Assembly: GCA_019348365.1 (NCBI GenBank)
Contig: JAHWJO010000184.1
Coordinates: forward strand, 1 to 8,431
Reading direction: 5' to 3'
Length of the DNA: 8,431 bases
Source: Armatimonadota bacterium
GTDB taxonomy: Bacteria > Armatimonadota > DTGP01 > JAHWJO01
Below the pieces are notes generated by a model. It saw nothing but the letters and a program-made list of their open reading frames with translations, did no database searches and was not told the origin of the DNA. The translations under genes and the position numbers were made by a program. Below, in pieces: positions 5,827-8,431 of this stretch (its first letter is position 1; each line of letters starts with the position of its first letter).

Positions 5827-6891
5827 GTGGACCTCGTCGAGCGGATGGGGGAGCATTATCCCCCCGTCTACAAAAACGGCAGGCACCACCGGGAGGGGAA
5901 GGAGTACTACTTCGAGTGCTCGTGCGGGAGCGATCGACTGGGGTTGAACGGCAACCCGTCGAGCTCCCGCTACGGCCTCTACTCCTGCTTCGCCTGTGGA
6001 ATCGTGAAGGGCCACGCCATGTACCTCGACCCCGAGGCGCAGGTGAAGCTCTCGGGCCGCCCCAAGCCGAAGGAGGACCCGACCGATTGGGAAACCGCTA
6101 CACGGATCTACACCTGGATCTGGCGGAACTCCACCCTGTCGGAAGACCATGCGAAGTACCTGAAGAAGAGGGGCCTCGATCCTTCCCTGATCCAGGCACG
6201 CACCGTCGGGCCGGAGATCCGGGAGATCGAGTCCCGCTTCACTCGCGCCGAGCTGACGGCGGCGGGACTCTACCGAGAACACGAGAAGTGGGGGTTCGGC
6301 CCGCGACTGATCCTCAGCCCGGAACGGTTGATCGTCCCGTACTTCTCGGACGATTGCCGGCAGGTCGAGTATCTCCGGAGCTACGGTCCGAATCGAACGG
6401 ATGGGTTCCGGAAGATGATCGGGCCGCAGGGGATCCCCTCCCGCCGCTTCCTCTACGGCCGGTGGCTCCTCCCCCCGGGAACAAAGGCGCTGCTCGTGAC
6501 CGAAGGGGAGTTCAAGGCGAGCGGCGCCCTCTCCCACGGGTACGCCTGCGTGGGGCTCCCGGGTGTCCAGTGCAGCCATGCGGCAGTGCTCGCGTTCTGC
6601 CGGGAGCGGGGGATCGGGGCGGTCTGGCTCTGTTTCGACTCGGAACTCTCCCCGAAGCTCCGGCCGGGGAGGAAAGCGCCGGCTCAGGCGGCGGTGGACC
6701 GGCTCGTGGACCGCTTCCGGTTCGAGCGGATCCGGCTGCTCCGGGTGCGCCTGCCGCTCGCGCCGTTCGTGAGAGACTGCGAGGATGAAGCGAAGGAGAC
6801 GAAACGGAAGATGGATCTCGACGCTTACCTGCTGCAGTACGGGCCGGGGGCCTTTGAGCAGGTCCTCTGCGAAGCCGAACGGCTCCTGTAG
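5827..6891 (+). CDS. DnaG-like primase or primase-related protein: zinc ribbon plus Toprim-like (DUF3854-type) domain
   Basis: A 354-residue protein. The N-terminus has a zinc ribbon, C31-S-C33 and C54-F-A-C57 (YGLYSCFACG), where DnaG-type primases bind DNA. The middle (about 90-215) carries a segment ending in RFLYGRWLLPPG. A Toprim-like fold follows: LLVTEGEFKASGAL with E226 and E228, LPGVQ, then WLCFDSE with D271 and E273, and MDLDAYLLQYGPGAFEQVL near the C-terminus, a pattern known from phage and plasmid primase-like proteins. The helicase part found in many phage primases is absent, so a partner helicase would be needed, or the protein only primes or binds DNA. It lies 1 base after the frame-corrected upstream gene and 170 bases before the SSB gene. 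A Toprim nuclease is the main alternative. Confidence 0.78.
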   Translation: MDLVERMGEHYPPVYKNGRHHREGKEYYFECSCGSDRLGLNGNPSSSRYGLYSCFACGIVKGHAMYLDPEAQVKLSGRPKPKEDPTDWETATRIYTWIWRNSTLSEDHAKYLKKRGLDPSLIQARTVGPEIREIESRFTRAELTAAGLYREHEKWGFGPRLILSPERLIVPYFSDDCRQVEYLRSYGPNRTDGFRKMIGPQGIPSRRFLYGRWLLPPGTKALLVTEGEFKASGALSHGYACVGLPGVQCSHAAVLAFCRERGIGAVWLCFDSELSPKLRPGRKAPAQAAVDRLVDRFRFERIRLLRVRLPLAPFVRDCEDEAKETKRKMDLDAYLLQYGPGAFEQVLCEAERLL

Positions 6892-7029
6892 ACGGCCTCT
6901 GAGAGAAGCGAAGAAACGGCTCCCGTACCCGACGGGAAATCGAGGAGAAGATTCGAGATTCGAGGAATGCGGATCCCCCGAGAAAGCAAGGATCAGCGGA
7001 TCCCAGAGAAGCAGATTCCTAAGGAGGGA

Positions 7030-7065
7030 ATGACGATGAAGATCGACCCAAGGAGGAGACGATGA
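7030..7065 (+). CDS. possible 11-codon leader ORF overlapping the ssb start
   Basis: ATG at 7030 (or 7036) begins MTMKIDPRRRR and stops at TGA 7063-7065, overlapping the ssb ATG by 4 bases. AAGGAGGG lies just upstream. The Arg codons are simply the ssb Shine-Dalgarno read in frame, so this may be a coupling leader or chance. Confidence 0.2.
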   Translation: MTMKIDPRRRR

Positions 7066-8099
7066 ACGCATGTCAGTTGAGCGGGCGACTCGCCCGTGAT
7101 CCCGAGTTCCGTTTCGGGGAGTCCCGGGGGCGCCGGTGGGTACGGGTCTACACCCGGATCGCCGTCGACCGGAGGATGAGCCGGCGCCGGCGGGCGGCGG
7201 CGGAAGCGGCGGGCGAGCCCACGGCGGACTTCTTCGCCCTGGTCGCCTTCGGGGATCCCGACGACCCGCGCGACGCGGCGACGTTCGTGAAGCGGCAGTT
7301 CGAAGCGGGCGCCCTGCGGAAGGGGACGCCCGTCGAAGTGACGGGGCGGCTCGCCTGCCGGCCCGCTCGAGTGAGCCGGGTGAGCCATGAACATGAACCG
7401 GACCCCGCGCTGGACGGCCTGGAGGGAGATCCCCCTGAGGTGAACGGCCTGGAGGGGGATCCCCCTGAGGGAGAGGGCCTTCCGGGTATGGGACCGGAAT
7501 CCGGATCGATGGCTGCCGGATCGATGGCCGCCGGATCGAACCGCGAACCGGACCGGCGCATGGACCCGGGTCGGAGCGCCCTGAAGGACCTGAACAGGCT
7601 GGACCCCCTGTGCCGGTTGAACGACCTGAACAGGGGCTGTGGGGCAGGAAGAGACGTCGTGGTGATCGAAGCCGACGAGATCCGCTTCCTCCCGTCCGGC
7701 GGCTACCGGCCCGATCCCCTGCGCTCCGGGCATTCCGAGGGGCTGTCTGTCTCGTCCTCTCCCTCTGAAGCCTCTTCCAAGGAGTGCCCGGACGGCTCCC
7801 CCGGCTGCCGGGGCCGGATCCGGAATCCCTTCGAAGAGGCGGCGGCGGCGGCGGCGGAGGGGTTCGAGGAAGAGTTCGAGCGGTTCGAGGCGTTCGGAGA
7901 CGGGGGAGAGGGGGCTGGCGATCAGTCCCCCGGGAACCCCCTCCAAACGCCTCCCGACGGCGTCACTCCCCGTGCTTCGGGGGAAGCCTCCCGCGAGGCG
8001 CCCCGGGGGAACGCATGCGAGGACACCAGCGCCCCGCCGGGCTGGCTCCGGGGCGAGACCGCGAACCCCTTCGATAAAGCTTCCCTGCCGACGGCGTGA
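7062..8099 (+). CDS. ssb: single-stranded DNA-binding protein with a large insertion and a long C-terminal tail
   Basis: A 345-residue SSB-like protein; usual bacterial SSBs have about 110-180. AGGAGGAG lies 3-4 bases before the ATG. OB-fold strands are recognisable: CQLSGRLARDPEFRF (4-18), RWVRVYTRIAVDRR (25-38), DFFALVAFGD (56-65), FVKRQFEAGALRKGTPVEVTGRL (75-97), and the last strand VVVIEADEIRFLPSG (199-213). Between residues about 101 and 197, where SSBs normally have a short turn, lies a low-complexity insert with GLEGDPPE and GSMAA repeats. The tail (about 214-345) is acidic and Gly/Pro/Ser-rich with an Ala6 run and two NPF motifs (N255-F257 and N335-F337). The classical acidic tip ending in PF at the very C-terminus is missing; the protein ends NPFDKASLPTA. 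Expected role: coating single-stranded DNA during replication, next to the primase-like protein. Confidence 0.85.
   Translation: MNACQLSGRLARDPEFRFGESRGRRWVRVYTRIAVDRRMSRRRRAAAEAAGEPTADFFALVAFGDPDDPRDAATFVKRQFEAGALRKGTPVEVTGRLACRPARVSRVSHEHEPDPALDGLEGDPPEVNGLEGDPPEGEGLPGMGPESGSMAAGSMAAGSNREPDRRMDPGRSALKDLNRLDPLCRLNDLNRGCGAGRDVVVIEADEIRFLPSGGYRPDPLRSGHSEGLSVSSSPSEASSKECPDGSPGCRGRIRNPFEEAAAAAAEGFEEEFERFEAFGDGGEGAGDQSPGNPLQTPPDGVTPRASGEASREAPRGNACEDTSAPPGWLRGETANPFDKASLPTA
7413..7472 (+). repeat. 30-bp tandem repeat inside ssb
   Basis: Two 30-bp units (7413-7442 and 7443-7472) encode DGLEGDPPEV and NGLEGDPPEG; a partial third unit (EGLPGMGPE) follows. Confidence 0.9.
7503..7541 (+). repeat. 15-bp tandem repeat inside ssb
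   Basis: GGATCGATGGCTGCC and GGATCGATGGCCGCC are followed by GGATCGAAC, encoding GSMAA, GSMAA, GSN. In frame with ssb. Confidence 0.85.
7839..7856 (+). repeat. GCG trinucleotide run inside ssb
   Basis: Six GCG codons encode Ala6 between FEE and EGFEEEFERF; a likely site of length variation. Confidence 0.85.
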
Positions 8100-8111
8100 A
8101 TCCCCCGGAAT

Positions 8112-8159
8112 GGAGGTGAAGGGATGACGGTCTCGGGGGGGAACGCCCCGTTGGATTAG
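8112..8159 (+). other. strong Shine-Dalgarno and start of a possible next gene, stopped early
   Basis: GGAGGTGA (8112-8119) stands 4 bases before ATG 8124, which opens only MTVSGGNAPLD before TAG at 8157-8159. Dropping one G from the seven-G run 8135-8141 would give WISPKGARLLSEERLY before a TGA at 8200-8202. The start signal looks real. The body of the gene is not recoverable, perhaps because the sequence beyond is unreliable. Confidence 0.35.
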
Positions 8160-8431
8160 CCCCAAAGGCGCGCGCCTTCTCTCAGAAGAACGTCTTTACT
8201 GATTGACTGAACCCCGTCGTTCCCGCCCCGGGCGCGGGGGGGGGTGGGGGGGGGGGGGGGGGCCCCCCCCCCCCGGGGGGTTCAATGGGGGCGGGGGGCG
8301 GCAATTGAGGGCAGCTAAGGTTTTCAGTGGGGTTTAGGGGCGAGCTTTCGGGGTTCCCGCGTGCCCCCCGGCTATATAATGGGGGGTGGGATGAACATTG
8401 GGGTTTGGGGTTGGACTGGCTGCCGCAGAGT
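8160..8431. other. terminal stretch with homopolymers, no gene seen
   Basis: This part is dominated by G-rich words. It includes a TATATAATG word near 8372-8382, too little to call a promoter. No coding frame with normal composition is present. The quality of this end is doubtful. Confidence 0.5.
8236..8280. repeat. G/C homopolymer block
   Basis: The order is G9, T, G17, C12, G6. The adjoining G and C runs can fold on themselves. Nothing similar occurs elsewhere in the window, which suggests a sequencing or assembly artefact. Confidence 0.85.

Noticed and set aside
6921..6937. Hairpin TCCCGT/ACGGGA between the primase-like gene and ssb
   Set aside because: The stem is only 6 bp with no T-run; not a convincing terminator.
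5668..7071. 467-residue minus-strand ORF opposite the primase-like gene
   Set aside because: Its Pro/Arg/Leu-rich composition is typical of the antisense of GC-rich genes; the plus strand carries the zinc ribbon and Toprim motifs.
6993..8165. 390-residue minus-strand ORF opposite ssb
   Set aside because: Antisense shadow: Arg/Gly/Pro-rich, while the plus strand has a recognisable OB fold.

Overview
The window is GC-rich bacterial DNA with strong AGGAGG-type Shine-Dalgarno sites, ATG and GTG starts, and 4-base stop/start overlaps. I cannot name the organism. The cargo (a toxin-antitoxin pair, a decayed insertion sequence, a primase-like gene and a single-strand-binding protein) suggests an accessory replicon: a plasmid, an integrative element or prophage-derived DNA.

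Layout. Bases 1-773 hold a possible C-terminal gene fragment on + and a VapBC-type toxin-antitoxin operon on -. Bases 960-1424 hold the wreck of an IS3-family transposase. From about 1425 to 2786 no intact gene is visible. That stretch contains a broken minus-strand reading frame, a perfect 42-bp palindrome inside it, short direct repeats and one possible terminator. A second, near-perfect 59-bp palindrome (2787-2845) abuts the next gene block.

Bases 2842-8099 are one plus-strand block, probably an operon: (1) a protein joining an HEAGH zincin-like site to a von Willebrand A (MIDAS) domain, apparently missing its true start; (2) a 136-residue zinc-ribbon protein; (3) a 76-residue protein with a 9-residue tandem repeat; (4) an unrecognised protein whose frame is broken by one base; (5) a primase-like protein with a zinc ribbon and a Toprim-like domain; (6) an unusual SSB whose OB fold is interrupted by about 95 repeat-rich residues. 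Genes 1-2 and 2-3 overlap by 4 bases, and genes 4 and 5 are 1 base apart, so translational coupling is likely. Genes 5 and 6 point to priming and protecting single-stranded DNA. The vWA/zincin protein resembles the CobT-like partners of MoxR/CobS AAA ATPases, but no ATPase lies in the window; one may lie upstream of the broken 5' end.

Sequence quality needs caution. The last 230 bases contain G and C homopolymers unlike the rest. Two probable single-base errors or mutations lie in homopolymers (about 5356-5358 and 8135-8141), and both long palindromes sit where gene content is broken. Assembly artefact and real rearrangement cannot be told apart from the sequence alone.
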